The notes under the pieces are model-generated. The model was not told where the DNA came from. It was given only the letters and a program-made list of their open reading frames with translations, and did no database searches. Position numbers and translations under genes: made by a program. Below, piece by piece: positions 6,475-15,145 of a stretch of DNA of 27,737 nucleotides (position 1 is the first letter of the stretch; each line of letters starts with the position of its first letter). This stretch comes from UBA8296 sp031581145 (GTDB lineage Bacteria > Bacteroidota > Rhodothermia > Balneolales > Balneolaceae), in assembly GCA_031581145.1 (NCBI GenBank), contig JAVLBP010000017.1:1-27737 (forward strand). Reading direction: 5' to 3'.

Positions 6475-7115
6475 AGCTTTTCCTCCAGCCTAGTCACGTG
6501 ATCAAAATGAGGGACAATCCTTGCATCGTGCGTCGCCACCACCAAGGTAGTTTGTTCTGACTCAGAGACTTCAGAAAGCAATCCCATAAATTGCATGGCA
6601 CGCTCATCATCAAGCGCGGAGGTTGGTTCATCAGCTAATAATAGGCTCGGCTCATTCATCAACGCTCGTGCAATTGACACACGCTGACGTTGCCCTTCGG
6701 AGAGTTGAGATGGACGTTTGCGACGCTCTGAGGACATATCTAAGGCCTCAAGGAGATGATCGATTCGCTTTTTGGAGGCCCTCTCCCCGACCATGGTCGA
6801 TGCAAGGGCTAGATTATCCTCCACAGAAAGCACCCCAATGAGATGATGTTGTTGAAAAATAATCCCCATGCGCTCTCCACGAAACCGATCCAAGGCGCGG
6901 TCATTCATCTTGGCAAGATTATGGCTATCCACCCATATCTCTCCAGATGTGGGTCTTAATAATCCTGCCAACATGTGTAAAACCGTCGACTTTCCTGATC
7001 CAGAAGGACCCAAAAGCAAATGGCGAGCCCCTTCGGCGAACTCTGTATCGGGAAAGGATAATGTTGTCTGACTCCCAGGGTATTGATGCTGAAGATGGCG
7101 GAGTTCGACAAACAT
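6471..7115 (-). CDS. ABC transporter ATP-binding protein, MacB/LolD type
   Basis: The 214-residue ATPase has Walker A GPSGSGKST at about 37-45, the Q-loop FQQHHLIGVLSVEDN at 88-102, the signature LSEGQRQRVSIARAL near 138-152, Walker B LLLADEPTSALDD near 157-169 and the switch His in VVATHD. The motif spacing and small size are typical of LolD/MacB/FtsE-like subunits that pair with FtsX-type permeases. It would power the permease encoded next, with which it overlaps by four bases. It starts six bases after the stop of the MerC-like gene. The ten bases around its start (ACTCTCTATG) are identical to those at the start of that upstream gene. Confidence 0.92.
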   Translation of the reverse strand: MFVELRHLQHQYPGSQTTLSFPDTEFAEGARHLLLGPSGSGKSTVLHMLAGLLRPTSGEIWVDSHNLAKMNDRALDRFRGERMGIIFQQHHLIGVLSVEDNLALASTMVGERASKKRIDHLLEALDMSSERRKRPSQLSEGQRQRVSIARALMNEPSLLLADEPTSALDDERAMQFMGLLSEVSESEQTTLVVATHDARIVPHFDHVTRLEEKL

Positions 7116-7121
7116 AGAGAG

Positions 7122-7556
7122 TTAAGGCTTATCGGCGACCTTCTCGAGTATCGGATGATGGCGATGCTTGGGATTGTTACATGCCCTATGGTGACGGTAA
7201 TTGATAATATGCCCAGCCACAAGCAACACACTTCCTGCGAGGGTCATGCCCACTTCAAGAAGCTCATTTTCGAGTGCATGACCAAGAGACCACCCAATTA
7301 CCAGAGCTAGAAACCCACCTATTAGCAAGGGCCTCACCCATGACGTGACCCCAGCATGGCGAGACGCCTGAATAACCGTCGGCAAGATTAAGGCTGCAAA
7401 TACAGGGTGTGACCATCCATGCAACGACTCAAAAAACGAGACGGACGGAAGAACACTCAAAAAAAGTGGCAGCGCGAGACAGTGAACCATGCATAAGGTC
7501 GAAAGACCTACGCCAAGTCGATCCCAAATAGAGGTTGTGACTGATTTTGCTTTCAT
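7122..7556 (-). CDS. MerC-domain small membrane protein
   Basis: This 144-residue protein has four hydrophobic segments. Its opening IWDRLGVGLSTLCMVHCLAL, with C22 and C26 in the first membrane helix, is the hallmark of the MerC family (mercury transporter-like). The last 30 residues form a His-rich cytoplasmic tail (NYRHHRACNNPKHRHHP). Most chromosomal MerC-domain proteins outside mer operons are not in mercury resistance clusters, and none of merA/merR is here. Its leading position before an ABC transporter with a His-rich loop suggests handling of zinc or another soft or borderline metal. A four-codon mini-ORF (MHSL-stop, 7567-7553) overlaps the start by ATGA. Confidence 0.8.
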   Translation of the reverse strand: MKAKSVTTSIWDRLGVGLSTLCMVHCLALPLFLSVLPSVSFFESLHGWSHPVFAALILPTVIQASRHAGVTSWVRPLLIGGFLALVIGWSLGHALENELLEVGMTLAGSVLLVAGHIINYRHHRACNNPKHRHHPILEKVADKP

Positions 7557-7567
7557 AGAGAGTGCAT
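7553..7567 (-). other. Four-codon mini-ORF coupled to the MerC-like start
   Basis: On the minus strand, ATG at 7567 reads MHSL and its TGA (7555-7553) overlaps the MerC-like ATG at 7556. The layout repeats the ATGA arrangement seen before the aminotransferase at 1649. It could be chance in a short AT-rich leader. Confidence 0.35.
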
Positions 7568-7630
7568 AATGTTAAAAATTGGGCAATATGCGTTGTTGCG
7601 CTTGGTGCAATACATAAATTACGAAAATTC

Positions 7631-7900
7631 TTACGGCTGATTCTGTGATGTCTCGCGCTTTGGTACAGGGTCCTCGCCAAAGGATGTCGTCCAAGGCTGA
7701 CAACGCAGAATTCGCCTGCCTGCCAACCACGAACCTCGAAACAACCCCCACTCACGCAGCGCTTGAATGGAATATTCGGAGCACGTCGGATAAAACCGAC
7801 ATTGACGACCCAGCCATGGCGACAGAATGTATTGATAGCCACGAATGAGCACCACAGCTACTTCAGCAAATCCTTTGGAGATGATATCCATTAAACGCAT
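7631..7900 (-). CDS. yidD: Membrane protein insertion efficiency factor YidD
   Basis: The core IRGYQYILSPWLGRQCRFYPTCSEYS is the YidD signature, with CRFYPTC.EY holding the two conserved cysteines. It is followed by ALREWGLFRGSWLAGRRILRCQPW, matching the family's G..KG.....R.LRC.P. YidD is a small, membrane-associated protein that assists YidC-dependent insertion. I chose the ATG at 7900 (MRLMDIISKG, 89 residues) because the family normally has a short N-terminus. A GTG at 7915 extends the frame by five residues and starts almost at the cysS stop codon. It is the last gene of a folE-cysS-yidD run. The usual partners rnpA, rpmH and yidC are not beside it, so this is a displaced copy. Confidence 0.88.
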   Translation of the reverse strand: MRLMDIISKGFAEVAVVLIRGYQYILSPWLGRQCRFYPTCSEYSIQALREWGLFRGSWLAGRRILRCQPWTTSFGEDPVPKRETSQNQP

Positions 7901-7918
7901 CACAGAACGCACCACATT

Positions 7919-9580
7919 TCATGTCTTGGATGAGGTGGATGCACTGTCCTGCTTGGTGGGCACCGGCCCATATTCAATCTCTACGGCACCACCTTTGCCA
8001 TCTTTTAATGTAATGCCTTGGGCAGCGAGTCGATCGCGGATCAAATCTGAGGTTACATAATCGTGATTAGAGCGGGCCGATGTGCGAAGCTCAAGCAATA
8101 GCGCCATGAGTCCTTCAACACGGTCTGAGGAGTCTGCCGACCCCCGTTGTGCCCCTTCAAACCCTAGAAGTTCCATTACCATGGTGCGATACGTACGCAT
8201 CACCAGCGATAAGACCTCATCTGAGACCTCGCTACGAGGTTTTTGGCCATTGGCTAGGGCTTGCAACATACTCGAGACACCAAATAGTGCGGCAATGGCC
8301 TTGGCTGTGTGAAGATCCTGTGTAATCTCTTTGAACGCGTCTATTACACCTTGAAGTAACTCTACCTCCAATGACTCTGCGCCATTCGCATCGACTCGAG
8401 TTTGGTGCATGGCTTTTATCGCCTCAAGATCGTCGACACCATTCGCACCTTGACCTGTCCCCTGATTTTCAACCTGATCGCCAGACGATAATCCAAATTT
8501 TTCAGACAGCTCCAAGGCGCCCATCAAACGATCCAGCCCTTTTTCTGCCGCTTGCAACGCTCTATCGGAAAAATCAATCGGGCTTTGATAATGGGATTGA
8601 AGCAATAAAAACCGCACCACCATGGGCTCATACCCTTTGGTTAGCAGCGCATGATTCCCATCAAACAGCTGCTGCAAGGTGACAAAATTACCTGATGACT
8701 TGCTCATTTTGGCTCCCTCGAGCGTTACCATATTATGGTGCATCCAAACGTTTGCAGGTGAGGTGCCATGCGCACCACATGCTTGTGCGATTTCGGCTTC
8801 ATGATGAGGGAATTGCAAGTCCAATCCACCCCCATGGATATCAAACCGCTCCCCTAAATACTTTGTGCTCATGGCTGTACACTCAAGGTGCCACCCCGGA
8901 AACCCTTCTCCCCACGGCGATGGCCACCGCATAATGTGGCTCTCATCTGCTCGCTTCCACAATGCAAAATCGTGAGGCGAGCGCTTCTCATCCTGCCCAA
9001 GCGTCCCTCGGCTCGCTTGTTGTAACTCCTCTAGCACCTTCCCTGACAAAGCCCCATACTCAAACTCTGAGGCTTGGTAGGCAGTCAAGTCAAAATAAAC
9101 ACTCCCCTGCACCTCATAGGCGTATCCTGCTTCCATTAAGCGTTCAATCAACGCAATTTGCTCAGGAATATGGCCGCTGGCCGTGGGCTCAATCGAGGGT
9201 CTTAGGCAATTCAACGCATCCATCCCTTGATGGTATTCAACGGTATACTGCTGTACCACTTCCATGGGCTCAACCTTCTCTAGGCGAGCCTTTTTCGCAA
9301 TTTTGTCCTCACCTTCTTGCTCCGATTCATCGGTAAGATGCCCCACATCGGTGACATTGCGAACATAACGGACCGAGTACCCAACAAACCGGAGCAGCCT
9401 CACGAGCACATCAAAGGTTACTGCGCTACGAGCATGCCCTAAATGGGGTGAGCCATACACCGTAGGTCCGCACACATACATCCCGACGTGGGGACTAGCA
9501 AGAGGCTCAAAAGGTTCTACCTGACGCGTCAGGGTGTTATGCAGATGGATCGGAAATGCGTTTGTGACCGATGCCGCCAT
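7919..9580 (-). CDS. cysS: Cysteinyl-tRNA synthetase
   Basis: The 553-residue class I synthetase joins cysteine to tRNA-Cys in the cytoplasm. It shows the zinc-site cysteine and HIGH box in MYVCGPTVYGSPHLGHARS (C37; HLGH 46-49), the second zinc segment GWHLECTAMS, the HGGGLDLQFPHHEAE block, and KMSKSSGNF near residue 290. The C-terminal anticodon-side region contains an Asp/Gly/Asn-containing insertion (SSGDQVENQGTGQGANGVDD), making it longer than the roughly 460-residue E. coli enzyme. It begins two bases after the folE stop codon, so the two are probably co-transcribed and translationally coupled. The zinc requirement of CysRS and of FolE is a shared feature of the pair. The end at 7919 is a TGA. 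Confidence 0.96.
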   Translation of the reverse strand: MAASVTNAFPIHLHNTLTRQVEPFEPLASPHVGMYVCGPTVYGSPHLGHARSAVTFDVLVRLLRFVGYSVRYVRNVTDVGHLTDESEQEGEDKIAKKARLEKVEPMEVVQQYTVEYHQGMDALNCLRPSIEPTASGHIPEQIALIERLMEAGYAYEVQGSVYFDLTAYQASEFEYGALSGKVLEELQQASRGTLGQDEKRSPHDFALWKRADESHIMRWPSPWGEGFPGWHLECTAMSTKYLGERFDIHGGGLDLQFPHHEAEIAQACGAHGTSPANVWMHHNMVTLEGAKMSKSSGNFVTLQQLFDGNHALLTKGYEPMVVRFLLLQSHYQSPIDFSDRALQAAEKGLDRLMGALELSEKFGLSSGDQVENQGTGQGANGVDDLEAIKAMHQTRVDANGAESLEVELLQGVIDAFKEITQDLHTAKAIAALFGVSSMLQALANGQKPRSEVSDEVLSLVMRTYRTMVMELLGFEGAQRGSADSSDRVEGLMALLLELRTSARSNHDYVTSDLIRDRLAAQGITLKDGKGGAVEIEYGPVPTKQDSASTSSKT

Positions 9581-9582
9581 GA

Positions 9583-10269
9583 TTACAGATCGGTTTCCAT
9601 TCGGATGTAATCGATGAAGCGTTGCTGCGTCTCTGCCTCCTTGAATGCGCCACGGTAATCCGCGGTAACGGTACTGCTGGATTCATCTTTAATCCCACGA
9701 GTGGAGACACAAAGATGTTTACTGTCAATGACGACAGCCACATCCTTGGTTTTGAGTGCACTCTCCAAGGCTTCGGCGATCTGCAGCGTCAGGCGCTCTT
9801 GGACTTGCGGCCGTCTGGCAAAGTAGTCCACCAAACGGTTAATCTTGGACAAGCCAATCACATCACCATCCGCAATGTAGGCAACATGGGCTTTACCGAT
9901 GAATGGCAAGAAATGGTGCTCACAAAAGGAGACCAAACGGATATTTTTTTCCACCACGAGATGGCCATAATCGTAAGGGTTGGCAAACGTACGTGTATCG
10001 GGCGCTTCGACGGGATTCAGCCCGCTGAATATCTCTTCCACATACATTTTTGCGACTCGATGAGGTGTTCCTCGCAGGCTTTCGTTTTGGGTGTCTAGAC
10101 CCAACGTGTGCATGATTTTCTCAAAATGGTGCGCGATTTGCTCCATTTTTTCTTCATTCGTCATCAAGAAGGCATCATCATGCATTGGCGTTTGCAGCCC
10201 CTCGCTAAAATGGTCGTCACCCTGCGCTTCAAAGGTTTCTTTCAAAATTGTGGTCTCGTCTCTACTCAT
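9583..10269 (-). CDS. folE: GTP cyclohydrolase I, zinc-dependent (type IA)
   Basis: The 228-residue protein converts GTP to 7,8-dihydroneopterin triphosphate, the first step of folate and tetrahydrobiopterin synthesis and a source of 7-deazaguanine precursors. Zinc ligands are visible: C116 and H119 in SFCEHHFLPF and C187 in SKHLCVSTRG. The family blocks GTPHRVAKMY, VIGLSKINRLVDYFARRPQVQERL and TVTADYRGAF are complete. The N-terminal 40 residues are an acidic extension. The gene heads a minus-strand operon with cysS. A second, non-homologous-type cyclohydrolase (FolE2) is encoded at 25074-25976. A near-perfect palindrome at 10300-10319 and a TATACT element sit just upstream, so regulated transcription is likely. 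Confidence 0.97.
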   Translation of the reverse strand: MSRDETTILKETFEAQGDDHFSEGLQTPMHDDAFLMTNEEKMEQIAHHFEKIMHTLGLDTQNESLRGTPHRVAKMYVEEIFSGLNPVEAPDTRTFANPYDYGHLVVEKNIRLVSFCEHHFLPFIGKAHVAYIADGDVIGLSKINRLVDYFARRPQVQERLTLQIAEALESALKTKDVAVVIDSKHLCVSTRGIKDESSSTVTADYRGAFKEAETQQRFIDYIRMETDL

Positions 10270-10299
10270 AATTACGTCTAAACTTAGTATAGCAAGGAA

Positions 10300-10319
10300 A
10301 GGTACAGAATTTCGTACCT
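10300..10319. promoter_or_regulatory. Palindromic operator-like site upstream of folE
   Basis: AGGTACAGAATTTCGTACCT has six-base arms AGGTAC/GTACCT around an AT-rich centre that is itself partly symmetrical. On the minus strand it is followed by TATACTAAGTTTAG, a possible -10/-7 region for folE about 25 bases before the ATG. A site overlapping the -35 area suggests a repressor or activator; which one is unknown. Confidence 0.45.
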
Positions 10320-10354
10320 AGTTTCGCGCGGTGCAATGGCGCTACATTCCATAC

Positions 10355-10389
10355 AAAAAAAGGGTGGCCTCCGTTCGAAGGTCCACCCT
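10355..10389 (-). terminator. Rho-independent terminator of the SGNH lipoprotein gene
   Basis: Minus-strand stem AGGGTGG (10389-10383) pairs with CCACCCT (10367-10361), extended inward by AGG/CCT-like pairs around a TTCGAACGG loop. A run of seven Ts follows immediately (10361-10355). It lies 63 bases after the stop codon of the gene at 10452. Confidence 0.85.
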
Positions 10390-10451
10390 AAGTATCTTCA
10401 ATACATCAGCAAGATAGATGTGCGTAAGATCTATATCAGTGAGGTCGCAGC

Positions 10452-12077
10452 TTACTGCCTACTCAAACAAGAGGCATCACACAGCAATACACTTGGCAAG
10501 TTGAGCACATCAACCCGAGGCAGTGTGCCTCCAAATGTATTTTCTGCCACGTCGATAAATTCATTGGCTAGAATGGCACTTCCGCGGAAATTTGGATGTA
10601 CCCCATCTGTTGAAAATGCCCCATTCGGTGTAAAATCAGGTGCTAGGTTCACTCCATCTTCCACAATACCTAACGGGGATCCATCCAAGCCGAAGAGATC
10701 GGTAAACGCACTTGTCGATGAATTGGTCTCCCACAAGGCAAAGCGTGTGCCACCAGAAGCCTGGTTGGTCGAGGCAACAACCTGCTTAATAATCGCATTA
10801 AAGGTTTGGCGCGCAACTTCTGCTTTTTGGATCTCATCTGCGGTGAGCGTGTATGAATCTTCCAATGGCACCACCAAGCCAATCAATGATTGGGGATTCG
10901 ATGGATCAGCAGGAGTCCCTAGGATGGAACCAGCACTCAAAAGGAGCAGTTCAGGCCCTACCGTTTCATCAACGCGGAGTTGACGTGCTTGTTCGTAGGG
11001 AGCAATCGCCGCACGCGTGGCCGCGTCAATCATTCCAGCGGCTTGAATTTGATCAAAATAGGGCCCTAAATCGGTGGCTGCATCATCCTGAACCAAGACT
11101 GCGTTTGGACCAGCTTGATACGAAATTTTTCGACCGGCAAGTACCTCGGCTGGCAAGCTAAACGGTGGAGCGGCTAATGCATCAATCAATTGGTTAAACC
11201 CTGTAAATTGAGCATTCAACTGAGACGCTGTTTCGGCATCCAATGGAATCGCATTGTAAGGAACCGCTCGAAACAGAGGGGCCGCAGACAAGGGTGGGAT
11301 GTCGGCGACCACACCTTTGGCTGTGGTTTGCGTCGCGAGTTTTGTCATGGCTGAGGTAAACAGGGCCTGAAAGGTTGCCACATCGGTCAATAATGCATCA
11401 TCGACGCCACCGGATCCGAGATAGGACAGCACATCATTATTGCCGACCCAAAAGGTCACAAACGATGGATCCCGAGCAATGGCATCATCTAGCACCGTAG
11501 AAACGCCTGGCTGGGACGCAAATCGAGCATAAAAGCCGCTGTAATATGGAGAATCTGGATTTCCTGCACCAGGCTCGTCTAATTGCCACAAGTGAATCCC
11601 AGGAACACCAAAGTTATTTAAGGTCTCCTTGTTCCCTGTGAAGGGCGCAATAGGCTCCCCATCAACGACGGGTGAGGGTCCAGGAATCTCGGTATCCAAC
11701 GCAAAGCGACCACATACTGGGTTACATGCGGGAGATTGAACGGAGGTGTTGTACCCATTCACACTATTGATGTCTGGTTGATTAAAGACACCAGCCCCAG
11801 CAGGTTCCAACGCTTGCGCCATAAGGTTGGGAAAAGAGTGCGCTTGCGACTGATCATATAGAGCCGCATCCATCAATCCTGCCGTCAGCGAGTTGCCGAT
11901 GGAGACGATGTTGGAATAATCAGCGGTTCCAGACTCAAAGGTTGGCTGTGAGGGTAACGGGTTCTCATCCTTACGCTCTTCGACGAGTGAATCAAAGCTA
12001 CTCTCACAAGCAGATGCAGTGAATGCAACTGCTAGGAGAAGAGCCAAAATTCTAGAAGGTTTGACATGTGTTTTCAT
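10452..12077 (-). CDS. SGNH/GDSL-family lipoprotein hydrolase paired with a TonB receptor
   Basis: The 541-residue protein starts with a lipoprotein signal (MKTHVKPSRILALLLAVAFT, then lipobox ASAC with C24). SGNH landmarks are block I IVSIGNSLTAG with nucleophile S63, a Gly in GVPGIHLWQL, the Asn of block III in FWVGNND near residue 210, and DGVHPNFRGS near 493 carrying the catalytic Asp and His. It is predicted to be an esterase or lipase anchored in the outer membrane. The mature protein carries extra cysteine pairs (SPACNPVCG; CDASC near the end). It lies 35 bases downstream of a TonB-dependent receptor on the same strand, an arrangement seen in other Bacteroidota. I infer that the hydrolase binds or cleaves an ester or lipid substrate for the receptor. 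A Shine-Dalgarno-like AGGA precedes the ATG. Confidence 0.88.
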   Translation of the reverse strand: MKTHVKPSRILALLLAVAFTASACESSFDSLVEERKDENPLPSQPTFESGTADYSNIVSIGNSLTAGLMDAALYDQSQAHSFPNLMAQALEPAGAGVFNQPDINSVNGYNTSVQSPACNPVCGRFALDTEIPGPSPVVDGEPIAPFTGNKETLNNFGVPGIHLWQLDEPGAGNPDSPYYSGFYARFASQPGVSTVLDDAIARDPSFVTFWVGNNDVLSYLGSGGVDDALLTDVATFQALFTSAMTKLATQTTAKGVVADIPPLSAAPLFRAVPYNAIPLDAETASQLNAQFTGFNQLIDALAAPPFSLPAEVLAGRKISYQAGPNAVLVQDDAATDLGPYFDQIQAAGMIDAATRAAIAPYEQARQLRVDETVGPELLLLSAGSILGTPADPSNPQSLIGLVVPLEDSYTLTADEIQKAEVARQTFNAIIKQVVASTNQASGGTRFALWETNSSTSAFTDLFGLDGSPLGIVEDGVNLAPDFTPNGAFSTDGVHPNFRGSAILANEFIDVAENTFGGTLPRVDVLNLPSVLLCDASCLSRQ

Positions 12078-12112
12078 AAGTCTATCCTATTTAAAAGTGA
12101 GGTTTGGCTCGA

Positions 12113-15052
12113 TTAATTCAGCAATTGATCAAACGTGAGGGACACATAATAGATGGCACCCATACGTGGGTTAGACAGTGAGCTCGTATAGCGCTCATTG
12201 AGCACGTTGGTTCCACCCACTTTCATAATCGTGTTCAGGTTACTCAGCTTGTAACTAACCTGTGCGTCCATGGTTCCATACTCTGGGATAATGCCATTCC
12301 CAATCGAAGACTCCCACAGGTATGCATCTTGCCATCTCCACACCACATTAAATCCAAGATCTGGCGTGAGTGCACGATTTTGGAAGCGAACATTGTATCT
12401 CCATTTTGGGGAGTTGTACCCAGCGCGGAATCCTTGATCGAGGAGGTCTTGCTGCGTAATGAGTTCATTAAACGCCACATTCCCCCCAATTTGGAACCCT
12501 TTGGGAAGGCTGTAGTCTGCTGAAACGGCCCATCCATGCGCCTCCACAACACCATCGGCGTTAACATCAAAACCAAAGTTCTGGGTAGCGAAAGATCCAT
12601 CAAATGTAGGATCAATCCCGGTGACAATGGCTTGCTTCCACGAGCTGGAATTCACCTCATATTCAGAGCCTGGCTCTGCACGCAGGCCGTTAGGTACCCC
12701 TTGGACAAACTCTACCCCAGCAATGTAATTGGAGTACTGACTGAAATAATAGTAGGCATCGATAAAGAGTTTGTTGCCAATCAACGTTTTGTAGCCCACT
12801 TCGTATGAGGTAATCTGCTCGGGCTGAAAATCACCAAATTGGAATGGCTCGAGTGCAGAGGCTGCTTGGGATGCAGGTGCACCTCCAAGGTAGGCTGCAC
12901 GCGCGGCTTCCACACTTTCGAGTGTATAGACGGTGTTGGTCTTGAAGTTGTAGCGATCAATTAACACAGGATTGCTCCCTACAAGGCGTCGTGAGACCAC
13001 ATCAAGGTCAATGAATTGATCCTGAGTGGATGGGATTCCAAACCCTGTTTGGTAAGAAAAACGAAGATTGTGAACGTCAGCAATCGTTGCGACTACTGAG
13101 GCACGTGGTGAGAATTGACCGTCGAAATATTCATTTTTGTCGTAGCGAAGGGACCCTGTGAAGGTTAACGCACCCTCGGCAAAGGACTTAGAGCCTTGAA
13201 GATAGGCTCCCCACTCATTAATGCTGAACTCATCGCCGTTATCTTGGAGCGCAAAGAGCGTCCCTTGTGAATTCAATGCAAATTGGCGGACATTCACCCC
13301 CGCAATAAGTTCGATTTGTTCTGGATCGATCACCTCCGAGAAATTATACAGCCCCTCGAGATGATACATCGCAGAATTATCCAAGAACTTCGCTCCCCCT
13401 TCCGAAATCGGGATGTCACGGAAGCGGTCGGCTAACTCTTGGAATTGAGCCGATCCAGGTTGAGGTTGCTGAGAATTGGCATACGCGCGAGCAGCCTCAT
13501 GCGCGGCATCCACATCGGCTCCGGAGGTTCGGGCAGAGGCAAACGCATTTAAATAAGGCGATAAATACGTTTCTTCATTGATCAACGATGCCAGCGTGTT
13601 GGCGGCGTAGGTGTCTCCAGTATTCTCCTGCGTCGTGTAGGCACGAACAAAATAGGATGGGTGACGAAGCTCAAGTTTTGCCGTCCAAATGTTAAAATTA
13701 TCGAGGATAAAGCGGTCATTCGCGGTATAAACCGTGGATCCATACCCTGTATTGAACTGGCCGATCACCTCAAGTTTATCGGTAAGTCTGTAATGCAGGG
13801 CGGTTCCAAGCTTGATGCTATTGGCTGTGTTATCCACAAAATCCGCTTCTTTGTATCCACGTGGTGTGAAGGCCCCTGCAGCGCCGTCAGGCAACAAATT
13901 ACGAATCGCCGCAAGCTGATCTCCTGTTGCGCCACCGGCTGCAATGCCGGCATCGGCTACAGCACCAACAGTGATCAAGAAATCGCCATAGACATTAAGA
14001 CCGTCGTATGTTCGTGGGTTGGCGGACGTTTCTCGGGAGAATCCACCTCGCTCAATCAGGCCACTTTGATCACGATAATCTTCACCCACAAAATCTTGCG
14101 CATCCAAGAAAGACCCTGTCACTTTGAGTGCAAGACGGTCATTCCAAGATTTGGCGTACCGAAAACTATACTTTTGATAGAGTGATGGATCTTCAAACGA
14201 ACTCTCCACATGATTCACCCCATTTTGAATGGAGAAAGAGAGTCCTTGATAATCAAAAGGGCTCTTCGAATTCATTAGTAGAATTCCGTTGAGCGCATTG
14301 GGGCCGTAAAGTGCTGAGGCCGCTCCTGGGATCAATTCTGCCGTCTCAAGGTCTAATTCTGTAATCCCTACGATATTGCCCACAGAGAAATTCAAACCCG
14401 GAGCCTGATTGTCAATTCCGTCGATTAACTGGACAAACCGCGTGTTTCCGTTGGCGTTAAACCCTCGGGTGTTGACTGAGCGGAATGTCATACTTTGAGT
14501 TGAAAAATCGACCCCCTTTAGGTTCGCGATGGCATCGTAAAAACTCGTCGAGGCTGTTTCACGAATGGTAAGAACATCCATTTTCTCGATGGCTACAGGG
14601 GCTTTGAGGATGCCTTGCTCAACTCGGGAAGCTGAGACAACAACGTCTGAGCCAAAAACAGCTTGTGGTTGCATTTCAATGCGCAAGTCGTCGACGGAGC
14701 CCGTGATGTCGATTTCTTGGGTTTGAAACCCTACAATCGAGACGACGAGGGTGATGGGGGGATCGTCGTCGAGCGAGAGGTCAAAGCGCCCATTAGCATC
14801 GGAGGAGGTCCCAACGACCTTCCCTTTCACCATGATATTGACCCCGACGAGCGTTTCGCCAGACTCAGCATCAAATACGGTACCAGAAACGGTTACTGCA
14901 CGTTTCGTACTGGGCACTTCATTGGTTTCGGTAGCGGCAACGAGCTTTGAGGCTGGCGTTGCAGCTGCAAAAACGAGACTCAACAACAATACAAGATGGC
15001 ATGAACGGCGTAGGATCATCCGCACATGCGAAAAGAGGCAGGTTGATGTCAT
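12113..15052 (-). CDS. TonB-dependent outer-membrane receptor with carboxypeptidase-regulatory-like domain
   Basis: The 979 residues comprise a signal sequence (hydrophobic LVLLLSLVFAAATPASK), then a CarboxypepD_reg-like domain at about 53-125 (VSGTVFDAESGETLVGVNI...GRFDLSLDD...VVSIVGFQTQEI). The plug follows at about 130-265 (DVVVSASRVEQGILKAPVAI, the RSVNTRGFNANGN region, LIPGAASALYGPNALNGIL), then a beta-barrel ending in VSLTFDQLLN. It would import a large or scarce substrate across the outer membrane using TonB energy. No TonB box can be assigned confidently. The SGNH lipoprotein is its downstream partner. An internal ATG at 15019 (MILRRSCHL) would give a more standard signal peptide, so the true start may be 11 residues in. 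A hairpin at 15146-15176 separates it from the FadL-like gene upstream. Confidence 0.93.
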   Translation of the reverse strand: MTSTCLFSHVRMILRRSCHLVLLLSLVFAAATPASKLVAATETNEVPSTKRAVTVSGTVFDAESGETLVGVNIMVKGKVVGTSSDANGRFDLSLDDDPPITLVVSIVGFQTQEIDITGSVDDLRIEMQPQAVFGSDVVVSASRVEQGILKAPVAIEKMDVLTIRETASTSFYDAIANLKGVDFSTQSMTFRSVNTRGFNANGNTRFVQLIDGIDNQAPGLNFSVGNIVGITELDLETAELIPGAASALYGPNALNGILLMNSKSPFDYQGLSFSIQNGVNHVESSFEDPSLYQKYSFRYAKSWNDRLALKVTGSFLDAQDFVGEDYRDQSGLIERGGFSRETSANPRTYDGLNVYGDFLITVGAVADAGIAAGGATGDQLAAIRNLLPDGAAGAFTPRGYKEADFVDNTANSIKLGTALHYRLTDKLEVIGQFNTGYGSTVYTANDRFILDNFNIWTAKLELRHPSYFVRAYTTQENTGDTYAANTLASLINEETYLSPYLNAFASARTSGADVDAAHEAARAYANSQQPQPGSAQFQELADRFRDIPISEGGAKFLDNSAMYHLEGLYNFSEVIDPEQIELIAGVNVRQFALNSQGTLFALQDNGDEFSINEWGAYLQGSKSFAEGALTFTGSLRYDKNEYFDGQFSPRASVVATIADVHNLRFSYQTGFGIPSTQDQFIDLDVVSRRLVGSNPVLIDRYNFKTNTVYTLESVEAARAAYLGGAPASQAASALEPFQFGDFQPEQITSYEVGYKTLIGNKLFIDAYYYFSQYSNYIAGVEFVQGVPNGLRAEPGSEYEVNSSSWKQAIVTGIDPTFDGSFATQNFGFDVNADGVVEAHGWAVSADYSLPKGFQIGGNVAFNELITQQDLLDQGFRAGYNSPKWRYNVRFQNRALTPDLGFNVVWRWQDAYLWESSIGNGIIPEYGTMDAQVSYKLSNLNTIMKVGGTNVLNERYTSSLSNPRMGAIYYVSLTFDQLLN

Positions 15053-15099
15053 AATTGAAGATGTAGTTATTGGATTTCGTCAATTTACGACTGTTAACC

Positions 15100-15126
15100 T
15101 AAACTTAACAATAAATCGTTTGACAA
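15100..15126 (-). promoter_or_regulatory. Candidate promoter of the TonB receptor gene
   Basis: On the minus strand TTGTCA (15126-15121) precedes TAAGTTTA (15107-15100), with 16 bases between the TTG and TAAGTTTA. The latter resembles TAnnTTTG and also occurs before folE as CTAAGTTTAG. GTTAA...TTAAC forms a small palindrome over it (15094-15110). Confidence 0.3.
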
Positions 15127-15145
15127 TGTGGTAAATCCATGCCAC

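Noticed and set aside
7122..7556. Mercury resistance operon
   Set aside because: Only a MerC-like domain is present; merR, merT, merP and merA are absent.
9622..10098. 158-codon open frame opposite folE
   Set aside because: Shadow of folE; the folE zinc-site and catalytic motifs account for the sequence constraint.
13661..14185. 174-codon open frame on the plus strand inside the TonB receptor gene
   Set aside because: Antisense to conserved receptor sequence, with no start signal and no domain.
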